The notes below the pieces were generated by a model. The model was not told the origin of the DNA. It ran no database searches and saw only the letters and a list, made by a program, of their open reading frames with translations. Positions 6,300 to 15,635 of a DNA stretch of 64,000 nucleotides are shown in pieces. The position numbers and the translations under genes are program-made. Origin of the DNA: Bacteroidetes Order II. bacterium (GTDB taxonomy: Bacteria > Bacteroidota > Rhodothermia > Rhodothermales > UBA2364); contig JAEUSQ010000065.1 in NCBI GenBank assembly GCA_016788705.1, forward strand, positions 1 through 64,000. The letters run 5' to 3'. The first letter of the stretch is position 1. Each line of letters opens with the position of its first letter.

Positions 6300-9149
6300 T
6301 TAAAATTTAAACTCTACACCCAAGTGAGCACGACGAGGTTCGGAATAGTTGAACGGCCGAATCCAAAATCCCGGATCGAAACTGGCGGCATCCCGCACCT
6401 GAAGCTGGATATTGGGCTTTCCAGTATCTCCATAAACGCCCGTTACGTTCCGGCGGTCCAACAAGTTAAAGACCTGTAAGAAGACCTTCGGCTTCACAGC
6501 GCCCAGTTTGAACTCGCGGTTGATGTTCAGGTCAACCTGAAATTCTGCGGGCATCCGACGAGAGTTACGCGCAAACTCTGGCTGAACATTGGCCCCAAAA
6601 AGAGAGGCTTTCCCAAAACTTGGCGTAAAGGGGAATCCGGTTCCATAATTAAAGAGCATTGACGCCCCCCAACCAGCAATGTTGGTGTAGGCAGATCCAG
6701 CCAAACGGTGGCGTTGGTCCCAATCCAAGGGCAATAAAGCGATCGTAGGCTGAGAATTGCTCAGTAGCGAAAAGAATTCGTCATTTGGGTTGGAGTTCGA
6801 GCCTTCAACTACTTGGAACGTATAGCTCAGGTCTGCACCCCAATTGTTCGAGTAGGATTTATTAAATGAGAACGTCACCCCACGTGTATTGGCATAGTCC
6901 CGGTTGGCAAAGTTCACATACGTAGTCCCCGGAATCTCGGTGGTAATGATAGGCGAGGTGGCTACCCAATTGCGTACATCACGGTAATAGGCCGTTACGT
7001 CCACCACATAATCCCCAAATCCCTGACGAACCCCAATTTCGTACATCACGGTTTTTTGGGCTTTTAAGTCTGGATTTCCGAAAGGCCCGTAGGTACCAGA
7101 GTTGGTGCGGATTTTGTACCCGTAGTTATCAAAAAGACGGTTGAGGGTTGGGATTTGGAGGAAATGCCCATACGAAAAGTGAATCACCCCCTTGGCTGTA
7201 ATCGGATAGGCAACCCCAAGACGTGGTGAAAATTGGAACTTGGGTGTGGCATCCTTATACCAATAGGCCAATCGCTCTTCCAGTGTCTTTTTATTACTAT
7301 CCACTTCCTCCGCTGCATCAATCACCCCATTGTTATTGGTGTCTTTGTAAATATTCGTTTTTTTGAACGGTGCATACACGTTTGGATCGGCTGGATCGGC
7401 CAAGACCTGACCATTAGAGTTAAAATAATCAAACCGAAGGCCCGCATTAATAATCAGGTCTTCATACTCCATCTTATCCTGGATGTAGGCACTTGCCGAG
7501 AAAGGCTTGATGTCACTAAAAGACGAATAATCAAGCGAGGTTGGATCTGGAACGGACGGTTGGAAGGGCACAATCGGGTTGCCATCTGCATCCACCTTTG
7601 GAATCAACCCATAAGCGATCAGGTTCATCAGGTCTTGTTTGGCCTCAAAACCCACCTTGATCAAATGGTGTTTCGAGACTTGACTTGTGAGTGCCCCCTG
7701 TAGAATTTGGCTGCGGGTATCCCGATCGTAACGGCCCAAGTCGGTACCACCCCGTTGAAAACGGCTTCCACCCCTTACGACCGTTTCCCAAACCCCGGGC
7801 ACGACCTGAACAGAATCCGGAGGCTGGTTTAAGAAATTGTTATAACGGCTGTCCAAAGGATCATCGTACAAACCTCCCTTGGCATTTCGGAAAAACATTC
7901 CGGCATCTATATTATAAAAAGTTTTGTTCGAGATCAAATGGGTAAACTTCACCTTCACATCGTAGCCTAAGTCTTGGTTACGGCCACGGCCATCCGGTGC
8001 CCAACGCAGGTTAAAATCTCCATTCCGAGATTCCGACTGGTTGGCCAATCCAATAACATTGATAAACATTTTATCATTGAGCCGAACCTTAAAATTGGCC
8101 TGAAGACTTAAGCGCTCGAAGTTATTCATCGGGACCAATGCACTATCCCCCCGCGTTCCGTCTATATTGTATTTACGTACACCGTAAAACCAGCCATCAT
8201 TCTTGAAATAGCGGGCCAAGGCAAAGACAGACACGCGGTCTTTAAGAATAGGGCCATCCAGCGATATTTTGGCATTCTGGTAATGCAAAGGATTCGCAGG
8301 CAAATATCCATAGGGATCTACATCTCGGTATTGCACCCCACGAATGGTATAGTCCTCTGCATTAATTCCACGCAAATAGTCTTCTCCACCCTTTCCACTC
8401 ACCAGATAAGACCCGGAATACCATTCAGCAGAACCGCCCCACTTGGTGGGACTTCCTTCTTTCGTCACCACATTGATGACTCCCGACATGGCATTGCCGT
8501 GTTCGGCATTGAACGTGCCCGAAATCACCTGTAGTTCCTGAATCCCTTCATTTTCGATTTGTACCGATTGGGATCCGTCGTAGCTATCAGTAACTGCCAC
8601 ACCGTCCACCAAAACCTTCACTTCGCTGGAACGACCGCCCCGGATGTGTAAGGAACCATTTTTTGATGTTACGCCCGCTTGAGCACCTACCAACTGACCC
8701 AATTCCTGCACGGGCATGTTGTCAATGGTTTGGGCAGAAACACGGGATTCTGAACTGGTGACGTCTTTGCGCACTTTAATCGCATCTGCAATAATGACAA
8801 CTTCTTTTTCCGAAGCGATTACCTGCTCACGGAGTTTGAAGTCGGCAGTGGTGGTCAAGCCGATATTAACATTCACTTGTTCGCGTTTCTCGGTTATATA
8901 ACCGACAAAAGACGCTTCGAGTGTGTAAACACCTGGTCTGACCCCAATAATGACAAATTCACCATTGGGATCCGTCACCGTGCCCTGGGTAGTGCCCAGA
9001 ATCCGGATGGTCGCCCCTGGCAAAGGAGAGTTAAATTGGGCGTCGAATACTTTTCCGGTGATCTTGCCCGTAGTCTGTGCCCATAGTGGCACAAGTCCGA
9101 CAAGAAACAACGAAAAAACACCGATCCAACGTTTGGGTAATCGCATCAT
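6300..9149 (-). CDS. TonB-dependent receptor with carboxypeptidase-regulatory domain
   Basis: This 949-residue outer-membrane transporter has a signal peptide (cleavage near LWAQ), then a CarboxypepD_reg-like domain at about 28-110 (GKITGKVFDAQFNSPLPGATI...GVRPGVYTLEASFVGY). A plug domain follows at about 125-230 (QELGQLVGAQAGV, LHIRGGRSSEVKVLVDGVAV, SGTFNAEHGNAMSGVINVVTK). The rest is a 22-strand-type barrel ending in LGVEFKF, an aromatic C-terminal strand. Such receptors import large substrates using TonB energy. No SusD-like partner follows; the next gene, 43 bases on, is the large secreted Ca-loop protein, which may be its surface partner. Two adjacent ATGs are possible. No substrate can be named. 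Confidence 0.92.
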   Translation of the reverse strand: MMRLPKRWIGVFSLFLVGLVPLWAQTTGKITGKVFDAQFNSPLPGATIRILGTTQGTVTDPNGEFVIIGVRPGVYTLEASFVGYITEKREQVNVNIGLTTTADFKLREQVIASEKEVVIIADAIKVRKDVTSSESRVSAQTIDNMPVQELGQLVGAQAGVTSKNGSLHIRGGRSSEVKVLVDGVAVTDSYDGSQSVQIENEGIQELQVISGTFNAEHGNAMSGVINVVTKEGSPTKWGGSAEWYSGSYLVSGKGGEDYLRGINAEDYTIRGVQYRDVDPYGYLPANPLHYQNAKISLDGPILKDRVSVFALARYFKNDGWFYGVRKYNIDGTRGDSALVPMNNFERLSLQANFKVRLNDKMFINVIGLANQSESRNGDFNLRWAPDGRGRNQDLGYDVKVKFTHLISNKTFYNIDAGMFFRNAKGGLYDDPLDSRYNNFLNQPPDSVQVVPGVWETVVRGGSRFQRGGTDLGRYDRDTRSQILQGALTSQVSKHHLIKVGFEAKQDLMNLIAYGLIPKVDADGNPIVPFQPSVPDPTSLDYSSFSDIKPFSASAYIQDKMEYEDLIINAGLRFDYFNSNGQVLADPADPNVYAPFKKTNIYKDTNNNGVIDAAEEVDSNKKTLEERLAYWYKDATPKFQFSPRLGVAYPITAKGVIHFSYGHFLQIPTLNRLFDNYGYKIRTNSGTYGPFGNPDLKAQKTVMYEIGVRQGFGDYVVDVTAYYRDVRNWVATSPIITTEIPGTTYVNFANRDYANTRGVTFSFNKSYSNNWGADLSYTFQVVEGSNSNPNDEFFSLLSNSQPTIALLPLDWDQRHRLAGSAYTNIAGWGASMLFNYGTGFPFTPSFGKASLFGANVQPEFARNSRRMPAEFQVDLNINREFKLGAVKPKVFLQVFNLLDRRNVTGVYGDTGKPNIQLQVRDAASFDPGFWIRPFNYSEPRRAHLGVEFKF

Positions 9150-9331
9150 AGCTGCGTTGTTTGGGTGATTGAATTCAATTATTACTGGTGATGATCGTTT
9201 TAGCTAATAAACCTACGAAGGACAACTCCCTTCGCGTGCCCCCTCTTTTTGGGAAAGCATGTAGGGTATTTTCGTAACCCTTATTCACTTTTCCTGTTTG
9301 TGGGTCGTCCTGGTTTTTTAGTTCGCTTTTT

Positions 9332-11020
9332 TTAGTTATACAAAGACAGATCATACAATAAAGTATGATTTGTATTAATTTTATCTCGGTATTTTGCTTC
9401 GAGGCTTGCTCTATAACGGGCCATCACCCGTTCACTATAGGTATTCCAAAGCAACCTCCGGACATAAGGCTCGGCTTGTTCAAAGTTCATCGGCAATGGC
9501 GGCAATTTATCCCCCACTTTCAGCAATACATACTTTCCAGAGACCTCTAATGGTCCCAGAATAGTACCCTTTTCTGCATTCCAAACGGCTTCGGCCAAGC
9601 CTCCCAATTCTGCTTGTGTTACAAAGCCTAAATCTCCTTTTGCGTCCTTCCCGCCCAGACGTTCGGAATATCGCTGGGCGGTCTCTGCAAAGTTTTCCGA
9701 TGTAAGTTCCCGCTTTATCGCCCTTGCGGCATCAAGGGTAGAGACCAATATTTCCGAAACCTGCACTTTTTCATCCGAAACCATGTTGGCACGATGTTGC
9801 TCAAAATATGCCCGCATCGAGTCTGCGGGGATTTGAATGGCCTGATCTATACGCGCCATTTCTTCCCGCACCACCCAATCTTTCATATTCATACGAACAG
9901 ACTCTTCAAATTCGGGGAGTTGATGAATTTTCAGGTTAGTTGCCCGTCGAACCATCTCCTCTTGTAACAATAGTCCAAGAATAAAGCGCTCCAATGCTGG
10001 TTTATCCTGAATGACCGCACGCTGCTTGGCAGAAGTAAAAGCCTCTGCAACCGCCCGAAATTGTGCAACAGTCCAAGTACGACGCTCTCCCGAACGACCA
10101 AAAGTGACCAAGGGTTGTTTTTGCCAATTTGGTTGCTGAGTCAACGCCTGAAGTTCCCTCCTGCGGGCAGGATCTATGGCCCCACCGTCTAATTGCAACA
10201 CCAAACGATTTAAGGAAGCTTGATTCCAAACAGGCCGTATTTCGGATGCGAGTTGATCGGTATGTTGGGCACGGACTTCCCGCCGTTTTTGAATCAGGAA
10301 GTATTGCGTAAGCCGATCTTTTCGGGTGAGGAATTCCGACTCGGTGACAATCGGTTTTGTAAACTTCTCGTCTAAACGAATGATCGAATACCCCAGCGCT
10401 GTCCGAACGGGCTTCGATACTTCACCTGGTTTAAGCCGAAAAGCCGCCTTTTCAAATTCAGGATCCATATCCTCGAACCCAAAAGCCCCCAATGAGCCTC
10501 CACGATTCGCCAAAACCGTATCTGCAAAGACTTCTTTGGCCAGCGCGTTCCACTCTTCACCCGCCTGCACGCGGGCGTACAAACGGTCTGCCGATGCTTT
10601 ATCACGGGCAAACAAATGACTCGCCTTCATCGTGGTGTAGGCGCGTAAGAGGAGTTCTTGTAATTCGGCTTCGGAAGGGGCTATATCGCGATACATTACA
10701 CGGGACGTATAGGCTTCTATGCTTAATTTTCGGCGTACTTGTTGTTCCCACGCTTTGTATCCAGCCGTTTGAGAAATACCTCGTTCTTCTGCTGCCCGGA
10801 TGATCATCTCGGTCGAGACCATCGTCTCCAGCATCGCCTTTCTCAACCGTGGGTCATCTTTCAAGCCTGTTTTTAATAAATAATCGGTGTAACGTGTCTG
10901 GAATTGGGAAGCCGTAATGATATTGCCCGCCACCTCGGCCAAGGCTGGCTTCGGTTGGGCAATGGCATATTGAACCAGCACCATCAATCCTAGCAGTCCC
11001 AATCCTTTTTTGAAAAGCAT
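9332..11020 (-). CDS. SurA/PrsA-like periplasmic peptidylprolyl isomerase, two PPIC domains
   Basis: The chosen start at 11020 (MLFKKGLGLLGLMVLVQY) has an AGGT ribosome-binding site (TGAGGTACAAC) and gives a proper signal peptide ending near AIAQ; an upstream in-frame ATG at 11074 would add 18 residues that spoil it. The 562-residue product has a SurA-like helical N-terminus, one parvulin domain around residues 135-235 (SHLFARDK, GGSLGAFGFEDMDPEFEKAAF, VRTALGYSIIRL) and a second near the C-terminus (VQVSEILVS, GDLGFVTQAELGGLAEAVWNAEKG). It should help fold outer-membrane proteins. It sits between lacI and the TonB receptor, and a perfect LacI-type palindrome lies 70 bases upstream, so its control is probably tied to that cluster. 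Confidence 0.85.
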   Translation of the reverse strand: MLFKKGLGLLGLMVLVQYAIAQPKPALAEVAGNIITASQFQTRYTDYLLKTGLKDDPRLRKAMLETMVSTEMIIRAAEERGISQTAGYKAWEQQVRRKLSIEAYTSRVMYRDIAPSEAELQELLLRAYTTMKASHLFARDKASADRLYARVQAGEEWNALAKEVFADTVLANRGGSLGAFGFEDMDPEFEKAAFRLKPGEVSKPVRTALGYSIIRLDEKFTKPIVTESEFLTRKDRLTQYFLIQKRREVRAQHTDQLASEIRPVWNQASLNRLVLQLDGGAIDPARRRELQALTQQPNWQKQPLVTFGRSGERRTWTVAQFRAVAEAFTSAKQRAVIQDKPALERFILGLLLQEEMVRRATNLKIHQLPEFEESVRMNMKDWVVREEMARIDQAIQIPADSMRAYFEQHRANMVSDEKVQVSEILVSTLDAARAIKRELTSENFAETAQRYSERLGGKDAKGDLGFVTQAELGGLAEAVWNAEKGTILGPLEVSGKYVLLKVGDKLPPLPMNFEQAEPYVRRLLWNTYSERVMARYRASLEAKYRDKINTNHTLLYDLSLYN

Positions 11021-11089
11021 GTTGTACCTCAGTTGGAGCGATTCTGTGCGCTGTACAAGTAACAATAGATCCAAAATGAATCCTAAAAG

Positions 11090-11103
11090 TGTAAGCGCTT
11101 ACA
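11090..11103. promoter_or_regulatory. LacI-type operator upstream of the PPIase gene
   Basis: TGTAAGCGCTTACA is a perfect 14-bp palindrome with the central CG typical of LacI/GalR-family sites. It is identical to the copy at 12234-12247. It lies 70 bases before the PPIase start and 75 bases after the lacI stop. Confidence 0.8.
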
Positions 11104-11178
11104 ATATATCAAGATTAAAATGTATTCTCTATAAAGAACAAACCAATTACCCGTAAACTATGGTTTCGATCGCTGTAT

Positions 11179-12186
11179 TCAGCCTTTCATGGATGTATTA
11201 CGGGCCACCAACTCTGGCTCCAAACTGAGATGTGTCACCTCCGAATTTGGATCTTGAAGCCGTTTAAAAAAATGCTCGACCGCCAAACCGCCTAAGAAAT
11301 TCATGGGCTGCCTGATGGTACTCAGGCCTGCAAAGGCCGCAAGCTTTACATCATCATAGCCGATCAAGGCAATATCTTCGGGGCAACGCAGTCCCAAGTC
11401 GCGAAATGCCCGTAAAGCGCCTAATGCTTGGACATCGGACGTTGCAAAAATTGCTTCTGGCTTTTCGGACTGTTCTAATAGGCGTAACGTGTCTTCATAC
11501 CCACATTCTTCACTAAAGCCATGTACTACCAAATCTCTGCTCTCAACCACCAACGAGGAGTCGAAAGAAATTCCAGCTTTTTGCAAGGCACGTTGATAGC
11601 CAATTTTACGATCTCGGGCCGGAACTGCTGCCAAATTTGCAGCAACCAAGCCAATCTTACGATAACCCACCTGAAGCAAGTGCTCGACGGCCATTTCCCC
11701 CCCCTTTCGGTTGTCAACGGCAATCGAGTCGAATAATTCATGGTGGGAATCTACCAAAATAACAGGTTGGGAGAAGGAGTGCAGCCAATCGGCTTGTTCA
11801 TCGGTGAGCCAAGTAGAAAACAACATCATTCCCTCGCTTCTTCCCCGCTGCATGGCACGTTCCAATTGTGCCGGGGCCTGATCCGGATCAATGACGGGAT
11901 AGATCGTCAGGTCAAAATCTGTTCCGAAAATCCGTTCTTGAAGTCCACGAATCACTTCTAAGAAAAAATAATTGGCCATCATGGGAATTATGGCCGAGAT
12001 CAGAAAAGTGTTTTTACGGGCAAGACTTTGGGCAGAGGCATTGGGCTGGTAGTTGTGGCGCTCCGCTATTTCAAAAATACGTTTGCGGGTTTTTGAAGAA
12101 ACCCGAGGATGGTTGTTGAAGGCACGAGACACCGTCGCAATGGAAACGTCGGCTTCTTCGGCAATATCGTAGATGGTCACAGACAC
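11179..12186 (-). CDS. LacI-family transcriptional regulator
   Basis: This 335-residue protein has the LacI helix-turn-helix and hinge at residues 3-58 (TIYDIAEEADVSIATVSRAFN, then VSSKTRKRIFEIAERHNYQPNA). A periplasmic-binding-protein-like ligand domain follows (ISAIIPMMANYFF, PVILVDSHHELFDSIAVDNRKGG, GYDDVKLAAFAGLSTIRQP). Members bind palindromes and usually release on a sugar or nucleoside effector. Identical TGTAAGCGCTTACA sites sit 48 bases before its own start and before the PPIase gene downstream, so autoregulation and control of the downstream outer-membrane cluster are inferred. The start codon has no strong ribosome-binding site. The effector is unknown. Confidence 0.93.
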   Translation of the reverse strand: MSVTIYDIAEEADVSIATVSRAFNNHPRVSSKTRKRIFEIAERHNYQPNASAQSLARKNTFLISAIIPMMANYFFLEVIRGLQERIFGTDFDLTIYPVIDPDQAPAQLERAMQRGRSEGMMLFSTWLTDEQADWLHSFSQPVILVDSHHELFDSIAVDNRKGGEMAVEHLLQVGYRKIGLVAANLAAVPARDRKIGYQRALQKAGISFDSSLVVESRDLVVHGFSEECGYEDTLRLLEQSEKPEAIFATSDVQALGALRAFRDLGLRCPEDIALIGYDDVKLAAFAGLSTIRQPMNFLGGLAVEHFFKRLQDPNSEVTHLSLEPELVARNTSMKG

Positions 12187-12233
12187 GATGAAGCGGGATT
12201 AAGCGATAAAGGGGTACAAATGGGCACAAAATA

Positions 12234-12247
12234 TGTAAGCGCTTACA
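12234..12247. promoter_or_regulatory. LacI-type operator upstream of lacI (autoregulatory)
   Basis: This is a second perfect TGTAAGCGCTTACA palindrome, identical to 11090-11103, placed 48 bases upstream of the lacI start where it could block its own promoter. Confidence 0.8.
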
Positions 12248-12316
12248 AATTAGGGCGCATCGCATGGAATTTCAAGTCATTAACCAAATATTTTTGGTAC
12301 CATCTATTTAGTCACC

Positions 12317-12342
12317 AAAAGAGGCTCCAATGAGCCTCTTTT
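12317..12342 (-). terminator. Intrinsic terminator after ispG
   Basis: AAAAGAGGCTC (12317-12327) pairs perfectly with 12332-12342 across the loop CAAT. Read leftward the stem ends in a short T-run. It lies 17 bases past the ispG stop. The A/T flanks make it potentially bidirectional. Confidence 0.8.
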
Positions 12343-12358
12343 TACGATTATCAGGGAT

Positions 12359-13435
12359 TTAAGCCGCTTCCTCTTCCCAATCTTCAATGGTTTCCAAAAT
12401 GGCTTGAACAATCTGACTTTCTTGTACCGTCCGAATAACCTGGCCGCGCTTAAACAGGTGGGCGCGCCCACGCCCACAGGCAACACCCAAGTCGGCTCCT
12501 GCCGCCTCGCCCGGTCCATTTACGGCACACCCCATCAATGCGACATTTAAGTTTTTACTAAACTTACGTGCATTGACGGCTTGTTCCACCTCTTCTGCGA
12601 TCTTAAACAAGTCCACCTCTAAACGTCCACAGGTGGGACAAGCAATGATGTTAACGCCCGGTCTTCCCAACCGCAATGATTTTAAAATCTGATGAGCAAT
12701 TTCTACTTCTTTTACCGATTCAGTAGTGAGTGATACACGAATGGTATCCCCAATGCCATCGGCCAGCAATGAACCGATGCCAATGGCTGATTTGATAGAA
12801 CCTGTTTGCCAAGTTCCGGCCTCGGTCACTCCTAGATGTAGGGGGATATCGGTCCGCTCAGCCAACAACCGATAGGCTTGAATCATAAAAAACACGTCCG
12901 AGTGTTTGACCGACACGATCAGATCGCGGTAATCATGTTTATGACAAATCTCGATATGGCGCATAGCACTCTCGAACAGGGCTTCGGGCTGAGGATACCC
13001 ATATTTATCCAGAATATCCCGTTCTAGTGAACCCGAATTCACTCCGATCCGAATGGGCACACCTTTAGCCTTGGCAGCGAGTAGCACCTCTTGCTCCCAT
13101 TCAGGCTTCCCAATGTTACCGGGATTAATCCGAATTTTTGCACATCCGGCCTCGATGGCTTTAAGGGCATATTGATAATTAAAATGGATATCGGCGACAA
13201 TAGGAACTGGCGAACCTTGGACAATATCTGACAAAGCGGCCACATCTTCCGGACGCGGTACGGCCACACGAACAATATCGGCGCCTGCTTTGGCCAAGCC
13301 GTCAATTTCGGCAAGTGTAGCGACGACATCATGGGTTTTGGAAACGGTCATAGATTGAACGGAGACGGGCGCGCCCCCACCAATTTGGACATTTCCGACA
13401 TGAACGGCTCTTGAAATCCGACGGGGTCTCTGCAT
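12359..13435 (-). CDS. ispG: 4-hydroxy-3-methylbut-2-enyl-diphosphate synthase
   Basis: This enzyme of the MEP isoprenoid pathway reductively converts MEcPP to HMBPP using a [4Fe-4S] cluster. The 358-residue protein matches the short bacterial form: a TIM-barrel start (VQIGGGAPVSVQSMT), ADIHFNYQYALKAIEAG, KIRINPGNIG, LHLGVTEAG and the C-terminal cluster domain. The cluster ligands are visible as C266 and C269 (CPTCGR), C303 and E310 (MGCAVNGPGEA), at the spacing of the E. coli enzyme. The longer plant/Chlamydia-type insertion is absent. It stands between a terminator and the EEP gene, so it is probably the last gene of a short leftward transcript. Confidence 0.97.
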   Translation of the reverse strand: MQRPRRISRAVHVGNVQIGGGAPVSVQSMTVSKTHDVVATLAEIDGLAKAGADIVRVAVPRPEDVAALSDIVQGSPVPIVADIHFNYQYALKAIEAGCAKIRINPGNIGKPEWEQEVLLAAKAKGVPIRIGVNSGSLERDILDKYGYPQPEALFESAMRHIEICHKHDYRDLIVSVKHSDVFFMIQAYRLLAERTDIPLHLGVTEAGTWQTGSIKSAIGIGSLLADGIGDTIRVSLTTESVKEVEIAHQILKSLRLGRPGVNIIACPTCGRLEVDLFKIAEEVEQAVNARKFSKNLNVALMGCAVNGPGEAAGADLGVACGRGRAHLFKRGQVIRTVQESQIVQAILETIEDWEEEAA

Positions 13436-13482
13436 GGATGTTTTAGGTCTGAAGGAATGAGAAATAGGTTAAGCCCTCGCTT

Positions 13483-14667
13483 CTACGGATGAAGGGGTGT
13501 TTTGGCTCCGTTTGGCATTTTTTTCATGATTTCGGCCTTTAGGCGCAGCCAAGCAACCACTGGCCGATGGTCCGAATATTCAGCGGATAATACTTTTGCC
13601 AAAACAGGCTGCCAATGCTGGCTTGCCAAAATATGGTCTATCCTAAACAACGGCTGATGGCTATGATATGTCCCCCCCCATCCCGGTCCCGTTGCAATAT
13701 ATACATCTGTCATCCCACTGGCAAATTCGGCATATGCCCAGTTGTGGATGGTATTATTAAAATCTCCTACTACCAAATAGGGTAAAGTTTCTTTTTCAAG
13801 GGCTTTTTTCAATAACCGAACCTCATTTGCCTGTATTTTGTATGCCCGTTCATACTGAAGGCTTAGGCGTTCGAGGATATCCCTTAGTGGCTTCTCGCTA
13901 GCCATTAGCTTCCAAGGTTTTTGTTCTCCCAAAGACTGCAAGTGGACATTGTACACCGCAAACCGAAAATTCTTGTTTTGAACAATAGACCTACTGGCAA
14001 AGTTCTGGATTAAGACGCCATCATCAACTTGATAGGCTTGAACGGTATCGGGTCGGAGCAATCCACGGGTCAAAATGGGATTACTAATCGCGCGAACCTT
14101 TTTAAATAATGCACCCGGCGCAATCGAATATGATAGAGAGTCTCTCAAATACCGTGTATAAAGCGTTGCTTCGGTACCTTTAGGCAGTTGCCAAAAATAT
14201 GACTCCTGAAAAAACAAGAGTTCTGGATTATGCCCCTCAAACAATCTTGCCCATCCATCAGCAGGAACGTTTGCAACATTGTAGGTCATCAACTTTAGGT
14301 CGCTGGTAGTAGGCGTAGTAGCAACCAAGCCAAAAGGCCACAGCCGAAGGGCAAGCAGACAAAAACCTGTTATGGATAGCACAACAGGGAACCACTTCCT
14401 TTTCCAAGCCAAGATAAACGCACCGGGAACCAACCCAGCCCACCAAAACGGCAATAAGATTCCGGCAATTTGTAATGGCCAAAAGACATCGGAGGGTACA
14501 TAACGGGCTGCAAGTCCACCCCAAAACACAACCAACCATCCAACTTGCCACATGAACATGAAGCGAACCCACCAAGAGGTTTTTTTGCGGGGCTTTTTCA
14601 AAGGTAATTCTGTTCGTAAGGGATTAGAACGGCCAGACAAGGAACGGTCATTTTTTACTGGCATCAT
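13483..14667 (-). CDS. Membrane-anchored endonuclease/exonuclease/phosphatase-family protein
   Basis: This 394-residue protein has a basic N-terminus, then three hydrophobic segments between about residues 33 and 115. A C-terminal EEP (DNase I-like) domain follows, with LKLMTYNVA, LFFQESYFW, YLVVGDFNN and a final SDHRPVVAWL. These supply the usual Asn, Glu, Asp/Asn and Asp-His catalytic positions. Family members cleave phosphodiesters in nucleic acids or lipids/inositol phosphates, and the domain here should face the periplasm. It overlaps the upstream rhomboid-like gene by 20 bases, so translation is probably coupled. The substrate is not predictable. Confidence 0.85.
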   Translation of the reverse strand: MMPVKNDRSLSGRSNPLRTELPLKKPRKKTSWWVRFMFMWQVGWLVVFWGGLAARYVPSDVFWPLQIAGILLPFWWAGLVPGAFILAWKRKWFPVVLSITGFCLLALRLWPFGLVATTPTTSDLKLMTYNVANVPADGWARLFEGHNPELLFFQESYFWQLPKGTEATLYTRYLRDSLSYSIAPGALFKKVRAISNPILTRGLLRPDTVQAYQVDDGVLIQNFASRSIVQNKNFRFAVYNVHLQSLGEQKPWKLMASEKPLRDILERLSLQYERAYKIQANEVRLLKKALEKETLPYLVVGDFNNTIHNWAYAEFASGMTDVYIATGPGWGGTYHSHQPLFRIDHILASQHWQPVLAKVLSAEYSDHRPVVAWLRLKAEIMKKMPNGAKTPLHP

Positions 14668-15541
14668 ACAAAGCCTGTTTTTCTTCAGGCGTCAGAGATT
14701 CATACCCTTGTTCATTGATTTTATCTAAAAGTCGGTCTATAATTTCGTTATCAGACTTTTCTGCATTTTTTTCAATTTTGCGCTCTTCTTTCACCTGATA
14801 AGCCTTTCTATCTGGAATGCTATAAGGTGAAAGTGCTGGTTCGCGACGCATAGACGGACGAGAGGCAGGAGACTTCCGAACGGGCGAGAAAAATACCCTT
14901 GCCCACGAATGTACGTCCACACCACGTTTTACCAATTCCGAGGTTCCCCACCCAAAAGCGGCCGCAGCAGCAGCTCCCAACAATCCTCCCGGCATGGTTG
15001 CATATAATACCAAAATTAGAAACGCCATTACCCAAAATGGAACTTCAAAGAAAAACAACGGAATCCGGGCTGTGGGAGACTGGTGGGCCACCGAGAAAGC
15101 GACTGCAATAATACCCAAGTGTGCGCCATAAACGGCCCCGCCCTGATCCAAAATAAAAGTGGCAACCAGCCAGTAAATGATTCCTGCAAAAATACCACCA
15201 CCCAGAAACTGTCCCACGAGTTGGTGTGGCGGGGCAAAATCCGAGGCCATCTGTGTAATAATAAAAAACCAACCCAGCAAAAAGAAAAAACTGATCAGGC
15301 CAAACAAGCCCGTTAACGGATTAACAAAAAGATGTGTAACGAATTGAAGCGGAGTCAGCCAAGAGATACCCGGTGCCAATACAAAAGCCTGAAAATAAAC
15401 CTCTCGAAGTCCAGGAATAAGCAAGGCGACCAATCCCACGATATACGTCACAACCAAAACCGCAAAAATTTCGCGAAACCCCTTCCTTTGCATTAAATAC
15501 CAAAGACGCAGTTTATCTGCCCATGACGATGTATGTCCCAT
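14648..15541 (-). CDS. Rhomboid-fold membrane protein lacking the catalytic serine
   Basis: This 297-residue protein has six or so hydrophobic segments in residues 25-200 with a rhomboid layout (YFQAFVLAPGISWLTPLQFVTHLFVNP in L1/H2; then GQFLGGGIFAGIIYWL). Where active rhomboids have GxSG, this one reads GAHLG (139-143), so serine is replaced by histidine and it should be proteolytically dead. The cytoplasmic tail carries a charged stretch and ends IIDRLLDKINEQGYESLTPEEKQAL, a small helical domain (DUF6576-like) common on rhomboid proteins of this phylum. An intact rhomboid is encoded 94 bases upstream on the same strand, so the two could act together. Its role is unknown. Confidence 0.8.
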   Translation of the reverse strand: MGHTSSWADKLRLWYLMQRKGFREIFAVLVVTYIVGLVALLIPGLREVYFQAFVLAPGISWLTPLQFVTHLFVNPLTGLFGLISFFFLLGWFFIITQMASDFAPPHQLVGQFLGGGIFAGIIYWLVATFILDQGGAVYGAHLGIIAVAFSVAHQSPTARIPLFFFEVPFWVMAFLILVLYATMPGGLLGAAAAAAFGWGTSELVKRGVDVHSWARVFFSPVRKSPASRPSMRREPALSPYSIPDRKAYQVKEERKIEKNAEKSDNEIIDRLLDKINEQGYESLTPEEKQALYDASKK

Positions 15542-15635
15542 ATCAATTATGTATTTACTGCTTCCTTCGATTTATGGCTTGCCCAATTGGTTTATAAAAT
15601 ACCATTTTTTTCCCTTTGTCAAACGACTCTGTTCA

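Noticed and set aside
14258-14575. Extra minus-strand frame inside the EEP gene
   Set aside because: Out of frame with the EEP domain, no domain or ribosome-binding site.
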